Notes: generated by a model from the sequence alone, not told the origin. A stretch of DNA of 64,000 nt from JAWVFM01 sp038237625 (GCA_038237625.1 JBBRYM010000004.1:1-64000), one strand, 5' to 3'. Positions 17,676-26,970 are shown, counted from the first letter of the stretch. Program-made: numbers and translations.

Positions 17676-17700
17676 AAGGGCTGCCGAAGGGGCAGCCCTT
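17676..17700. other. Hairpin in the divergent gap before the kinase gene
   Basis: Perfect 10-bp inverted repeat AAGGGCTGCC / GGCAGCCCTT with a GAAGG loop. It sits between two divergent genes, so it is not an obvious terminator for either. It could form in the 5' leader of the kinase mRNA. Confidence 0.4.
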
Positions 17701-17852
17701 GACGAAGCGGCTACTAACGGCTGAGGGACGACGCGCGGTTGGCCGCCGACTTCGTCGTCTGCACGGCGGCGTCGAATCGGCTCGGGGGTCTTGTGTGACG
17801 AATGCATCCGGACGTGTGCAGGAGGCGGCCTGTGCGGGTAGAGCAATTGCGG

Positions 17853-19376
17853 ATGGGGGCCACTACAGAGACTTCGCAGGGCCTACTGCTCGCAGATCGC
17901 TACCGCGTCACCGGGCGCGCGGGCGCCGGTGGGATGGCGACCGTGCTGTTGGCGGAGGACCAGATCCTGCACCGGACGGTCGCGATCAAGCGCCTCCATG
18001 CCGAGGGTCGCAGCTCCGACGTCCGCCGCCTACGACGCGAGGCCAGGATCGGCGCTTCCCTCGTGCACCCGAACCTCGTGGTGGTGTTCGACACGATCTC
18101 TTCGGAGGACGGCGACTTCATCGTCATGGAGTACGTCGACGGGCGCCCATTGTCGGAGCTCATCGCAGCGAACGAGCTCGACCGCGACAGAACCCTCGAC
18201 ATCCTGGCGGCGCTCGCCGATGCGCTCGACTACGCGCACTCGCACGGCGTCGTCCACCGCGACGTGAAGCCCGCAAACGTCGTGATCACCTCTGAGGGCC
18301 AGGTGAAGCTGGTGGATCTCGGGGCTGCGACGACCAGCGACATCACTCGAGTGACGGCGCAACACGAAGTTGTCGGCACCCTCGACTTCATCGCACCCGA
18401 GCGGCTGTCCGGCGATGCGGTCGGCGAGGCGGCGAGCGACATCTACTCCCTCGCTGTGTTGGCCTTCGAGGCTTTCTCCGGCGGCCAGCGCCCGTGGCCC
18501 AAGGACGATCCCGCGATCCACCTGTCGCGCACGCTGGCGGGGCCGCCGGATCTGACCGAGCGCTGGCCCGAGATACCGCCGGCGCTGGCGCGAACGCTGG
18601 AGAAGGCCATGGATCCTGAGCCCGCCAGGCGCCAGGGCTCAGCGGGCGCCCTGGTTCGTGATATCGCGGCGACCCTTGAAGCTCCCACGCAGGCCACCGA
18701 GCGCATGGCGATTCCGCTCGCCGAGGCGGACCCGCCGATGCCGGCGGTGGCGGCCGCGACAGCCTCGAGGCTTCCCCGCTGGCTCGCCCCCGTCGCCCTC
18801 GGCGCGGCCGCGCTGGTCCTGCTCGCAATTCTGCTGGGGGGCGGAGGCTCCGATCCGAGCCGGTTGACGGCGAGCGCCGCGGGACAGCATCCGAAGGCCG
18901 CGAACGCGGGATCCGGCTCGGCTGGTGCCGATTCCCAGTCGACATCGTCGACCTCCACCACCGCCACGTCATCCAGCCCGACGACGCCCGCAGCCGGCGC
19001 TTCCTCCGGCGCCGCCGAAGGCGCCCGTCTCAACGATCAGGGTTACGCCCTCATCCAGCAGGGTCAGTACGCCGAGGCTGTTCCGATACTCGAGCGTGCC
19101 GTCAAAGCGTTTCCGGCAGGTACGAGCGACCTCAACTACGCGTATGCGCTGTTCAACCTCGGCCACGCGCTGCGGCTCTCCGGCGACCCCGCGGCCGCAA
19201 TCCCGATTCTGGAGCAGCGGCTTCAGATTCCCGACCAGACCGGCACTGTTCAGGCGGAGCTGGACGCGGCGCGCGCGGCCGCCGGCCAAACTACGCCGCC
19301 GACCGACTCCAAGCCGGGCAAGGGGCCGAAGCCCGGCAAAGGCCCACCCTCGTCCGCGGGTAGCGAGGGGGACTGA
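17853..19376 (+). CDS. Membrane Ser/Thr protein kinase with C-terminal TPR-like domain
   Basis: 507 residues. The Hanks-type kinase domain (about 15-280) has the Gly loop GRAGAGGMATVLLAED, Lys46 (VAIKRL), catalytic HRDVKPANVV (Asp137), DLG in place of DFG at about 155, and TLDFIAPE. A single membrane helix lies at about 310-330 (PVALGAAALVLLAILLGG). After it come a Ser/Thr-rich linker and an extracytoplasmic segment with TPR-like helices (ALIQQGQYAEAVPILERAV), ending in a Pro/Lys/Gly tail. Its topology is PknB-like, but with TPR rather than PASTA repeats. It probably senses an external or envelope signal; the start MGATTETS was chosen before the kinase fold. Confidence 0.93.
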   Translation: MGATTETSQGLLLADRYRVTGRAGAGGMATVLLAEDQILHRTVAIKRLHAEGRSSDVRRLRREARIGASLVHPNLVVVFDTISSEDGDFIVMEYVDGRPLSELIAANELDRDRTLDILAALADALDYAHSHGVVHRDVKPANVVITSEGQVKLVDLGAATTSDITRVTAQHEVVGTLDFIAPERLSGDAVGEAASDIYSLAVLAFEAFSGGQRPWPKDDPAIHLSRTLAGPPDLTERWPEIPPALARTLEKAMDPEPARRQGSAGALVRDIAATLEAPTQATERMAIPLAEADPPMPAVAAATASRLPRWLAPVALGAAALVLLAILLGGGGSDPSRLTASAAGQHPKAANAGSGSAGADSQSTSSTSTTATSSSPTTPAAGASSGAAEGARLNDQGYALIQQGQYAEAVPILERAVKAFPAGTSDLNYAYALFNLGHALRLSGDPAAAIPILEQRLQIPDQTGTVQAELDAARAAAGQTTPPTDSKPGKGPKPGKGPPSSAGSEGD

Positions 19377-19379
19377 ACG

Positions 19380-19574
19380 GTGGCTGCCGATTCGGTGGCT
19401 GCGGTTTCACGTCTGATCGAAAACGAAGAGGAAGCCGTCGATCGGCTGCAGGCCGCGATCGAGCCCACTGGCCGCGAGGGTCGCTCGGAGGCCCTCGAGC
19501 ATCTACTGGAACACATGATCCTGCGCAAGCAAAACCAACTCGACTTCCTCGTGCGCGCGAGCCGGCAGGGCTGA
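19380..19574 (+). CDS. Small hypothetical helical protein
   Basis: 64 residues from a GTG 3 nt after the kinase stop, so probably co-transcribed and coupled. The sequence is amphipathic helix throughout (SRLIENEEEAVDRLQAAI, HLLEHMILRKQNQLDFLV), with no cysteines or membrane segment. Family unknown. Confidence 0.6.
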   Translation: MAADSVAAVSRLIENEEEAVDRLQAAIEPTGREGRSEALEHLLEHMILRKQNQLDFLVRASRQG

Positions 19575-19625
19575 GGGCGCCGAGGCCGAGTTTGGGCCGC
19601 CTGGCTTCGGGCTAGATTGCGGCCC

Positions 19626-20822
19626 ATGGAGTCAGGCGTAATCGGCGGCGCGCGGGTCCACGCGGATCCCGGGCCGCTATCCGCGCTCGTCGCCCGCTTC
19701 GACCCCGATTGCATCGATGTCCCGCGATCCGGCGGCCTGCTGCGGTTGGAGATGACCGACGGAACCGCATGGGATGCCCGGCTCTCGGGCTCTACGGTCG
19801 AGTTGCGGCCGGCGAGCGAGGAGAACCCGGATTCGATCCTCGCGGCTGACGCCCGGACCTGGCAACGCATCGTCGACGACGTCCGCGGTGGGATGCAGGC
19901 CTTTCGCCAGCGTCGGCTGCGGGTGCGCGGCAACCTGCACCTCGGCGTTGGCTTCTTGGCCGCGACAAGCGGATCCACGGAGCCCGGCCGCCTTCGATTC
20001 GGGCGGGTGCGCACCGACAATCACGATCTGGCCTTCACGAGCGCGGGGGAGGGCGAGGCGGTGATCTGCATCCATGGGCTTGGGGGGACCAAGGCCTCGT
20101 TTCTGTCGACCGTGAGCGCACTCGCCCCCGAGGGCTACCGGGTGATCGCCGTCGATCTGCCCGGCTTCGGCGACTCCCACAAGCCGCTGTCCGGTGCCTA
20201 TAACGCCCCCTACTTCGCCGGCGCGGTGCTCGAGCTGCTCGACGCCTTCGGGATCGAACAGGCGCACATGGTGGGCAACAGCATGGGCGGGCGAGTCGCG
20301 GTCGAGCTTGGGCTGCTGGCGCCTGAGCGGACGGAGCGCATGGTGCTGCTGAGCCCGGCGCTCGCCTGGCTTCGCCCCCGGCAGTGGAACTGGCTGCTGC
20401 GCTTCGACCTCCCCAAGCTCGGCATCCTGCAGCCAACCCCACGCTGGGTCGTCGAGCCGATCGTCCGCGGTCTCGTCCCCGGAGCCGAAAGCGGCTGGGC
20501 GGCGGCCGGCGTCGACGAGTTCCTGCGCGCCTTCCTCACCCCGCGCGGGCGCGTGGCCTTCTACGAGGCGGCGCGCAACATCTACATGGACGAACCTCAC
20601 GGCGAGGACGGCTTTTGGACCCGCCTCGCGGAGCTCTCGCCCGACACCCTGTTCGTATGGGGCCGCCAGGACATGCTGGTCCCGATCTCATTCATGAAGC
20701 ACGTCGAGAAGTGCCTGCCCGCCGCCCGCCACCTGGAGCTCGACTGCGGCCACGTCCCCCAGATGGAGTCGCCGGGGCCGACGCACAACGCGATGAGGGA
20801 ATTCTTCAGGGACTCAGCTTGA
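19626..20822 (+). CDS. Alpha/beta hydrolase with N-terminal SCP2-like domain
   Basis: 398 residues. Residues 1-125 look like a sterol-carrier/SCP2-like fold (LRLEMTDGTAWDARL, SILAADARTWQRIVD). The hydrolase domain follows: oxyanion HGLGG, nucleophile elbow GNSMGGRVA, acid and His in DCGHVPQMESP. The combination suggests a lipid-like or hydrophobic ester/CoA substrate; that is inference. It converges with the P450 gene with a 17-nt overlap of the 3' ends. Confidence 0.88.
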   Translation: MESGVIGGARVHADPGPLSALVARFDPDCIDVPRSGGLLRLEMTDGTAWDARLSGSTVELRPASEENPDSILAADARTWQRIVDDVRGGMQAFRQRRLRVRGNLHLGVGFLAATSGSTEPGRLRFGRVRTDNHDLAFTSAGEGEAVICIHGLGGTKASFLSTVSALAPEGYRVIAVDLPGFGDSHKPLSGAYNAPYFAGAVLELLDAFGIEQAHMVGNSMGGRVAVELGLLAPERTERMVLLSPALAWLRPRQWNWLLRFDLPKLGILQPTPRWVVEPIVRGLVPGAESGWAAAGVDEFLRAFLTPRGRVAFYEAARNIYMDEPHGEDGFWTRLAELSPDTLFVWGRQDMLVPISFMKHVEKCLPAARHLELDCGHVPQMESPGPTHNAMREFFRDSA

Positions 20823-22038
20823 CCGGCAGCGTCTTCAGCTGATTGATGAAGCCCGACTCGACGTAGCGCGTCGGCCCCATTAGCTCCATCTGCGGGTAAC
20901 GCCGAAGTGTCTCCTCCAGCAGGATCCGGAGCTCCATGCGGGCCAGCGCCGTGCCGAGGCAGAAGTGGCGGCCTCCCGCCCCAAAGGCCTGGTGTTCCGG
21001 ATTGCGGGTGACGTCGAAGCGGTCGGGGTCCTCATAACGGGTCTCGTCGCGGTTGGATGAGACGTACCACATGACGACCTTGTCGCCCTCGCAGATCTGG
21101 GTGCCGTTCAGTTCGGCGTCGCATGTCGCCGTGCGCCGGAAATGCGCGAACGCGGGGAACATTCGAAGCGACTCCTCCACGGCGCTCGGGATCAGTACCG
21201 GGTCGTCGAGCAGGAGGCGGCGCTGGTCGGGATTCTCCATCAGGGCCTTCATCGCCGAGCAGTACGTGGCCTTCGTCGAGTCGTTGCCGGCGGCGACCAG
21301 AAGGAAGAAGCCCATCACGATCTCGTGTTGCTCGAGCTTGTGGCCATCGACCTCGGCGTGCACGAGGACGCTCGTGAGGTCGTCGGTGGGGTTCCGACGT
21401 CGCTCGTCGATCAGAAGGTTGCAGCGCTCGAAGATCTCGGGGATGTCCTTCTCGACGACGGCATCCACGCCCTCGGGGTTGAGATCGGGATCGCCGGCGC
21501 CGAGGGCCGAGTTCATAAGCCGCGCCCAGACGATGTCGTCCTCGGGCGGGATCCCCATGAAGCTGCCGATGACGCGCGCGACCACGGGCTGCGCGACCTC
21601 GTCGACGAGGTCACAGGTGTCGCGACCGTCGAGGCGGTCGAGCACGTCGCAGGTGATCTGGCGGATCCGATCCTCGTGGGCGGCGATGCGCTTAGGGGTG
21701 AAGCCGGCCTGGAAGAGGGCCTTGACGCGATCGTGCTTCGGTGGGTCCATGCCGATGAACATCGCCCGTGAGAGCTCGATCGGGAAGGCCGCCATGATCG
21801 CGGTCACGCCGCCGAGCTCCGAGGAATAGGTCTGCCAGTCGCGGCTGACTGCGTGGACGTCGTCGGCGGTCGTGACCGACCAGTAGCCGGCCTCCTCCGG
21901 AAACTCCGAAATGTGGTCGGTCCAGTGAACCGGGCATTCCGAGCGCATCTGCTTGAAGAGCTCGTGGGGAGGACCCTTTGCCCAGTTCTCGCGCTCGGTG
22001 ACGCGGATCTTGCGGATGTCGTTTTCGGTGGTGGCCAT
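20806..22038 (-). CDS. Cytochrome P450
   Basis: 410 residues from MATTENDIRKIRVTERENWA. The heme-binding loop is FGAGGRHFCLGTALARME (Cys axial ligand), the ExxR motif is EESLRMFP, and the I-helix is AAGNDSTK. The N-terminal layout (FKQMRSECPVHWTD) resembles actinobacterial CYP families acting on sterols or fatty acids (CYP125/142/124-like). No ferredoxin partner is adjacent. A ribosome-site-like AAGGAG precedes the ATG. Confidence 0.93.
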   Translation of the reverse strand: MATTENDIRKIRVTERENWAKGPPHELFKQMRSECPVHWTDHISEFPEEAGYWSVTTADDVHAVSRDWQTYSSELGGVTAIMAAFPIELSRAMFIGMDPPKHDRVKALFQAGFTPKRIAAHEDRIRQITCDVLDRLDGRDTCDLVDEVAQPVVARVIGSFMGIPPEDDIVWARLMNSALGAGDPDLNPEGVDAVVEKDIPEIFERCNLLIDERRRNPTDDLTSVLVHAEVDGHKLEQHEIVMGFFLLVAAGNDSTKATYCSAMKALMENPDQRRLLLDDPVLIPSAVEESLRMFPAFAHFRRTATCDAELNGTQICEGDKVVMWYVSSNRDETRYEDPDRFDVTRNPEHQAFGAGGRHFCLGTALARMELRILLEETLRRYPQMELMGPTRYVESGFINQLKTLPVKLSP

Positions 22039-22104
22039 CCAGCGCTCCTTGCAAGTTACCGGCAGCTCTGACGGCAACTTACAGGCAAGGTGGACTGTTT
22101 GCGT

Positions 22105-22536
22105 CTAGGTGTCCAGAGTCGCGTCGACTGTGATCTCGACGTTCCCGCGTAGGGCGCCTGAGATCGGGCAGTCCTCGCCCGCGCCCGCGGCAGCCTGCTC
22201 GAAGGCTGCCTGGTCGATCCCCGGGACCGACCCATGAATCACGAGGTGCGAGGACTTGACCCCCTCGCCGGGAACGAAGCTCACCGTGGCGCTCGCCTCC
22301 AGTCGCTCGGGCTCGTTGCCCGCCTCGGTGAGGCCGTGGGCGAGCGCCATGCAATAGCAAGAGGCGTGGGCCGCAGCCAGAAGCTCCTCGGGGCTGGTGG
22401 TCCCTTCAGTTCGCTCCACTCGCGCCTGCCACGTGACCTCGACCTCCGGGATCGCGCCGCTCGCCGCCGTCGTCGTCCCGCGGCCCTTGGTCAGGCTGCC
22501 CTGCCAGACCGTCGTCGCCCTCGATTCGCTCGCCAT
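22105..22536 (-). CDS. OsmC-family peroxiredoxin
   Basis: 143 residues from MASESRATTVWQG after a CAGGAGGAGAG ribosome site. The family features are SPEELLAAAHASCYCMALAH (first redox Cys) and EDCPISGAL (second Cys). OsmC/Ohr proteins reduce organic hydroperoxides with these two cysteines. The internal ATTVWQGSLTKGRG and EVEVTWQAR segments fit the OsmC (YhfA/OsmC) branch. Confidence 0.93.
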   Translation of the reverse strand: MASESRATTVWQGSLTKGRGTTTAASGAIPEVEVTWQARVERTEGTTSPEELLAAAHASCYCMALAHGLTEAGNEPERLEASATVSFVPGEGVKSSHLVIHGSVPGIDQAAFEQAAAGAGEDCPISGALRGNVEITVDATLDT

Positions 22537-22582
22537 CTCTCCTCCTGGTTCGTTCCCGAAGGAGGTTAGCCAGGCGTCTGTG

Positions 22583-24166
22583 TCACCAGGTGTCGACGAA
22601 CGGGCGCGGGCGCGGGTCCCCGGCGCTGGAAGTCGCGGCCGCAAGCGTTGACGCGATCAGGCGCCTCGTCTCGGCCGGGTCGATCACGTCGTCCAGCTCG
22701 AAGAGCGCGGCGGCGTTCAGCGCCTTCGCGTTCTCCTCGGCCGCGATCGTGAGCTCGCGCACGCGCGCTTCGCGGGCTGCCTCGTCGGCGATCGCCTCGA
22801 GCTCGCGGCGAAGCCCGAGTCGCACGGCGCCCTCGAGTCCCATCGGCCCGAGCTCCGCGGCGGGCCAGGCGACGGTGAGCAGCGGCTCGTGAAGGCTCCC
22901 GGCAACCATCGCCTGCGCGCCGAGGCCGTAGCCTCGACGCAGGACCACTGCGATCAAGGGCACGCGGAGCGCCGCACCGGTCACGAGCAGGCGCGCGGTG
23001 TGGCGGACCAGCGCCGTCGCCTCGGCTTCCGGGCCGACCATCATCCCCGGCGTGTCGACGAGTGAGACGAGCGGTATGCCGAACGCGTCGCAAAGCTGCA
23101 TGAAGCGCGCGGCCTTATCGGCGCCGTCGCTGGTGATCGCACCTGCCACATGCATCGAGTTGTTGGCGACGAAGCCCACCGGCCTCCCCTCGATGCGTGC
23201 CAGCGTCGTGACCATTTCCGGAGCGAACGCGCTCCGCAGGAAGACGGTGGAGCCTTCGTCGGCGAGCTTCTCGATCACCGGACGCACGTCGAAAGCCCGC
23301 CGGCGGCGCTCCGGGACGAGGTCGCGAAGGGGCTCCTGGTCGGCCTCGCGCCCCGCGGCGGTTCGGCCCTGGAAGAAGGCGAGCAGTCGCTTCGTCTCGG
23401 CGACAGCGGCGGCTTCGTCGGCGACAGCCAGGTCGATCACCCCGTTGGCGGACTGGATCGCCAGCGGCCCGACTTCGTCTGCGTCCACCTTGCCGAGCCC
23501 GCCGCCCTCGATCATGGCTGGGCCGCCCATGCCGAGAGAGATGTTCTCGGTGGCAACGATGAGGTCAGAGCAGCCGGCGAGGACGGCGTTGCCGGCGAAG
23601 CAGCGGCCGGCGACGATGGCGATCCTCGGCACAATGCCCGACAGCCGCGCCCACAGGGCAAAGGCCCGGGTGTCGAGCGCCGAGACAACCGGATAATCGG
23701 TGTCGCCGGGACGTCCGCCGCCGCCCTCGGCGAAGAACACGGTGGGCAGCCGCATCCGCTCGATCAGCTCGAAGAGGCGGTCCTTCTTGCGATGGCCGAG
23801 CGCTCCCTGGGTGCCGGCGAGAACCATGTAGTCGTAGGCGAGCACCGCGCAGGCGCCGCCCTCGTCGCCGAAGAGCTCGCCGTTGATCCGGGCAGTTCCG
23901 GCGACCAGCCCGTCGGCCGGGGTGCGCTCGCGCAGCTCCTCGGCGCTGCGGCGGCCCCGCTGCGCCGCGACGGCAAGCCCGCCGTACTCCACGAACGAGC
24001 CGGAATCGACCAGGTCGGCGATGTTCTCGCGAGCCGTCCGCCCGCCGGCGGCGTGGCGGCGCGCGACGGTCTCGGGCCGTGCCTCGTCGCGGCTCAGGCG
24101 CCGCCGCGCGAGCGTCTCCGCCAGGTCAGCCCGCTCAGCGTCTTCGTGCTTGCCGGGTGTGCTCAC
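22583..24166 (-). CDS. Acyl-CoA carboxylase carboxyltransferase (beta) subunit
   Basis: 527 residues of the carboxyltransferase fold in two halves. The N-terminal half has AETLARRRLSRDEARP, GGRTARENIADLVDSGSFVE and GGGRPGDTDYPV. The C-terminal half has ASDGADKAARFMQLCDAFG, SLVDTPGMMVG and LRRGYGLGAQAM, the CoA-binding and active-site glycine loops. It should pair with a biotin carboxylase subunit, which is not in the window. The substrate could be acetyl-, propionyl- or another acyl-CoA. Confidence 0.9.
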   Translation of the reverse strand: MSTPGKHEDAERADLAETLARRRLSRDEARPETVARRHAAGGRTARENIADLVDSGSFVEYGGLAVAAQRGRRSAEELRERTPADGLVAGTARINGELFGDEGGACAVLAYDYMVLAGTQGALGHRKKDRLFELIERMRLPTVFFAEGGGGRPGDTDYPVVSALDTRAFALWARLSGIVPRIAIVAGRCFAGNAVLAGCSDLIVATENISLGMGGPAMIEGGGLGKVDADEVGPLAIQSANGVIDLAVADEAAAVAETKRLLAFFQGRTAAGREADQEPLRDLVPERRRRAFDVRPVIEKLADEGSTVFLRSAFAPEMVTTLARIEGRPVGFVANNSMHVAGAITSDGADKAARFMQLCDAFGIPLVSLVDTPGMMVGPEAEATALVRHTARLLVTGAALRVPLIAVVLRRGYGLGAQAMVAGSLHEPLLTVAWPAAELGPMGLEGAVRLGLRRELEAIADEAAREARVRELTIAAEENAKALNAAALFELDDVIDPAETRRLIASTLAAATSSAGDPRPRPFVDTW

Positions 24167-24234
24167 GGTGAAAGCCTCGCACGACCGGGCTCGGCGCCGT
24201 TTTCGTCAGGGCGGCTGTGGGTACCACCGCCCCC

Positions 24235-24513
24235 ATGCTTGGCTACATCGTCCTCGTCGCCCTCAGCGGGCTGGTCGTCGGCGCCCTCGCGCGCCTCGCC
24301 CTGCCCGGTCGCGACCCCATGTCGCTGTTCGCGACCATGCTGGTCGGCATCGCTGGCTCGCTCGTCGCGGGGCTGATCGCCTACTACGCCTTCGATCATC
24401 AGGAGGGGCCGGGGTTCGTGCTCTCGCTGCTCTGCGCGATCGCGATCGTCTACGTGATCCGCAGGGTCCGCGAGCGCAACGACGGTGCCTCTCCCGGGGG
24501 GCCGCGCCTCTAG
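24235..24513 (+). CDS. GlsB/YeaQ/YmgE family membrane protein
   Basis: 92 residues with three hydrophobic segments: LGYIVLVALSGLVVGALARL, FATMLVGIAGSLVAGLIAYY and VLSLLCAIAIVYVI. The spacing and the RLALPGRDP loop match the transglycosylase-associated/GlsB family of small stress-linked membrane proteins. The ATG at 24235 was preferred over the upstream one for its fit to family length. Confidence 0.85.
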   Translation: MLGYIVLVALSGLVVGALARLALPGRDPMSLFATMLVGIAGSLVAGLIAYYAFDHQEGPGFVLSLLCAIAIVYVIRRVRERNDGASPGGPRL

Positions 24514-24538
24514 GGACCGCGCGTCCCGGAGCTGGTGC

Positions 24539-24622
24539 ATGCCGGCGAAGCCCAAGTCGATCGCACCCGACCTGATGGCGGCGCTGGAAGAAACGCTTAA
24601 GGCCATCAAGGCCAAGGCATAG
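24539..24622 (+). CDS. Possible 27-residue basic peptide
   Basis: A short frame (MPAKPKSIAPDLMAALEETL then KAIKAKA) lies between the GlsB-like and RsbW-like genes on the same strand, 6 nt before the latter. It is a strongly amphipathic, Lys/Ala-rich helix with high-GC third positions. It is too short for family recognition. Confidence 0.35.
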   Translation: MPAKPKSIAPDLMAALEETLKAIKAKA

Positions 24623-24628
24623 TCGCCC

Positions 24629-25042
24629 ATGTCTGCAGCCTCGGCCGCCAAGGAGATAGCGCTCGACCTGCTGCCCCAGCCCTCCAGCGTCACCTCTGCC
24701 CGGCACGCTGTGTGCGAGTGGGCAGCGCATTTCAGCGTGGACACCGGCGACGTCGGCCTCGCGGTCAGCGAAGCCGTCGCGAATGCCGTGGTGCACGCGT
24801 TCAAGGGACGCGAGGGCGGGACCATCGAGGTACGTGGCTGTCGCCGCGGGGGTCGCCTGATCGTGGTCGTCGCCGACGACGGAATCGGGATGACGCCCAA
24901 CCTCGACCGCCCCGGCCTTGGGATGGGCATCTCGTTGATCAGCAAGCTCGCAGCGGATGTGCGCTTCGACTCTTCCGCGCGCGGGACCACCGTGTCGATG
25001 AGCTTCGAGTTGGCCGAGGGCGGATGGGGGAGGCCGGAGTGA
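24629..25042 (+). CDS. RsbW/SpoIIAB-like serine kinase ATPase domain
   Basis: 137 residues of GHKL ATPase: N box GLAVSEAVANAVVHAF, G1 VVVADDGIGM, G2 GLGMGISLI, and a final RGTTVSMSF strand. Such stand-alone domains act as anti-sigma factors or switch-protein kinases in partner-switching stress regulation. No antagonist or sigma factor is adjacent. The GlsB-like gene and the short ORF upstream run the same way. Confidence 0.9.
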   Translation: MSAASAAKEIALDLLPQPSSVTSARHAVCEWAAHFSVDTGDVGLAVSEAVANAVVHAFKGREGGTIEVRGCRRGGRLIVVVADDGIGMTPNLDRPGLGMGISLISKLAADVRFDSSARGTTVSMSFELAEGGWGRPE

Positions 25043-25067
25043 GCATCGATACGCCCCTGTACGCCGA

Positions 25068-25528
25068 CTACTCGGACAGCCCGGCGGCTTCGAAAGCATC
25101 CTGGCGCTTGAAGAACAACTCCAAGCGCGTGAGCGTTCCGTTGCGTACGGTCAGAAGGTTGCCCCCGGCGAGCGTGATCTTGACGCCGTGAGTCTTCGAG
25201 CGCCCGGCGTAGTCCAGGAGGACGAGAACCCGTTGACCGTCGATATCGATGAAGTCGATCGGGGTGACAACCCACGAGTCCCAGGCGTATAGGTAGCCGC
25301 GCCAGAGCGAGATAAAGCCCTCGATGCCTTCGGTGGTCCCATGTGTCGTCGGGTTTCCTATCCCAGTGCCGCGGCACTGGGATCGTGGACCGTCACAAAG
25401 CTCGGGTCGACAAGACGCTCGAACCGGAGCCGGGCGGCGTCAAGGGACTCTGTTGTCGCGAAGACCGCCGCTAGGTCCAACGGCGCAGGAAAGACTGCTT
25501 TGGCGACTTCCACGTTCTTCTGCGACAT
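25068..25528 (-). pseudogene. Frameshifted SnoaL/NTF2-like gene, outlier of the island family
   Basis: The ATG at 25528 opens MSQKNVEVAKAVF, and the frame stops after DPSAAALG near 25369. The remainder is open in another frame from about 25370 to 25068 and ends QDAFEAAGLSE. The total length of 461 nt is not a multiple of three, so one frameshift splits a gene otherwise like the SnoaL copies at 30495-48697. The promoter-like ATACT nine nt before the ATG is also conserved. A sequencing error is possible. Confidence 0.8.
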
Positions 25529-25535
25529 CGCCAGC

Positions 25536-25540
25536 AGTAT
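25536..25540 (-). promoter_or_regulatory. ATACT -10-like element of the SnoaL pseudogene
   Basis: Minus-strand ATACT, 7 nt from the ATG of the frameshifted gene when read in its AAATACTGCTGGCGATG context. It matches the element before all SnoaL gene-cluster heads in the island. Confidence 0.5.
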
Positions 25541-25651
25541 TTCGTGGCGGACATGCGCGCGGCTGGTAGTCGCTGTGGACCAACGTCACGCTCCGGAGCC
25601 GGGGTATATGAGACGCTGGGCAGACAGGGTCAAAGGGTTCGAGGGAGGAAC

Positions 25652-26632
25652 ATGAAGCGAGCAACGTCGATGGCCGTCACGATTGCGCTGACCGGCGCAG
25701 CTCTTGCAGGCGCCGCGGGTGCGCGGGGAGGTGACGCGGAGGGCGCGAAAGCAACCAACGGCCGCATTGCCTTCCAGGCGCAGTTCAAAGGCCACCCGCA
25801 GATCTTCACGATCAAGCCGAACGGCACCGGGCTCAAGCGCGTCACGCATGTTCAGCCAGTCGGCATCGGTGCCGAGAACGCGTCCTGGACCCCCAACGGT
25901 TCGACGATCGCGTTCGACAAGCGCACCAGGCAGGGCGTCGACATCTTCACCGTGGATGCCGGCGGCGGCGATGCGACCAGGCTCGGCCTCGGCGTCGGGC
26001 GCTTCAACGGCGATCCCGCGTACTCGCCGAACGGCGCCCACATCTCCTTCGACCAGGACATCGGGCCCGAGAGGCCGTTCAAGCACGGCATCTTCGTCGC
26101 ACCCGCCAACGGCGGTCACGCACACCGAGTTACCTCGTACAAGTCCAGAGAGGGCTACGACACCGAGTCGCAGTGGTCGCCGGACTCAAAGAAGCTCGCG
26201 TTCACCCGAAGCAGGGGCAACACCGAGGCCGCGATCTTCACAGTGCACGCCGATGGCACCCACCTGAAGCAACTCACGCCGTACAAGCTCGGCGCCGCAA
26301 GCCCTGATTGGTCACCCGACGGCTCGACGCTCGTGTTCAACACCTACTGGGAGGGCGGCAAGGCCTCAAACGTTGCCGCAATCCCTGCCTCCGGCGGCAC
26401 GCTCACATATCTGACCCATTATCCGCTGCACGGAACCCACGTGGGCTTTCGCCCGTCGTGGTCCCCTGACGGGACGCGGATCGTCTTCGACCGCGGCGTG
26501 GCCAAGCCGCACAGCTTCAGACTCGATCTCTACACGATGGACCCGGACGGCTCGAACCTCGAACAGCTGACCGAGCTTGCCCACTCGAAGAACAAGTACC
26601 CGCTGTTCCCGGACTGGGGGACCGCTCCGTAG
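25652..26632 (+). CDS. Secreted TolB-like WD40/PD40 beta-propeller protein
   Basis: 326 residues from MKRATSMAVTIALTGAALAG (signal peptide) after a GGGAGGAAC ribosome site. It has repeated PD40 blades: IFTIKPNGTGLKRVT, ASWTPNGSTIAFD, SQWSPDSKKLAF, PDWSPDGSTLVF, PSWSPDGTRIVFD. TolB-type propellers bind partner proteins or ligands. No Pal or TonB-like partner is near, so the role is open. A 30-nt remnant matching its 3' end lies about 310 bp downstream. Confidence 0.85.
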   Translation: MKRATSMAVTIALTGAALAGAAGARGGDAEGAKATNGRIAFQAQFKGHPQIFTIKPNGTGLKRVTHVQPVGIGAENASWTPNGSTIAFDKRTRQGVDIFTVDAGGGDATRLGLGVGRFNGDPAYSPNGAHISFDQDIGPERPFKHGIFVAPANGGHAHRVTSYKSREGYDTESQWSPDSKKLAFTRSRGNTEAAIFTVHADGTHLKQLTPYKLGAASPDWSPDGSTLVFNTYWEGGKASNVAAIPASGGTLTYLTHYPLHGTHVGFRPSWSPDGTRIVFDRGVAKPHSFRLDLYTMDPDGSNLEQLTELAHSKNKYPLFPDWGTAP

Positions 26633-26940
26633 TACTAGTACTCGGCCGAGTCGGCGCAGCGCTTTGATGTAATTGCCGGCGATGCTTCGGGGCGCGGGTT
26701 ACACATCTCTCCCGGGTCTCCGGGAAAAGCCCGCTACAGTCGGGCTGCGGGCGCAGCTTCGCATCGGGCGCCTATTCCGTGGGGGAGTACGGGTCGATGG
26801 CAGGCCTTCCGAAGGGCTTTGCGACCGTTTTCATCCAGGCGCAGCCGAAGGCTCGGTTTGGCCTGACCGATGCCTACGTAGCGGTGATCAGCATTCGAGC
26901 CACAAAGCCCGCACTGGAGCGATAGTCGCCCCAGGAGCGG

Positions 26941-26970
26941 CTGTACCCAGACTGGGGAACCGCTTCGTAG
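26941..26970 (+). pseudogene. 3' remnant of a second TolB-like gene in a 414-bp gap
   Basis: The 30 nt read LYPDWGTAS then stop and match the last 30 nt of the intact TolB-like gene (26603-26632) at 26 positions, including the stop codon. The rest of the gap 26633-27046 shows no convincing gene; a frame at 26673-27017 lacks any recognisable feature. Confidence 0.55.
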
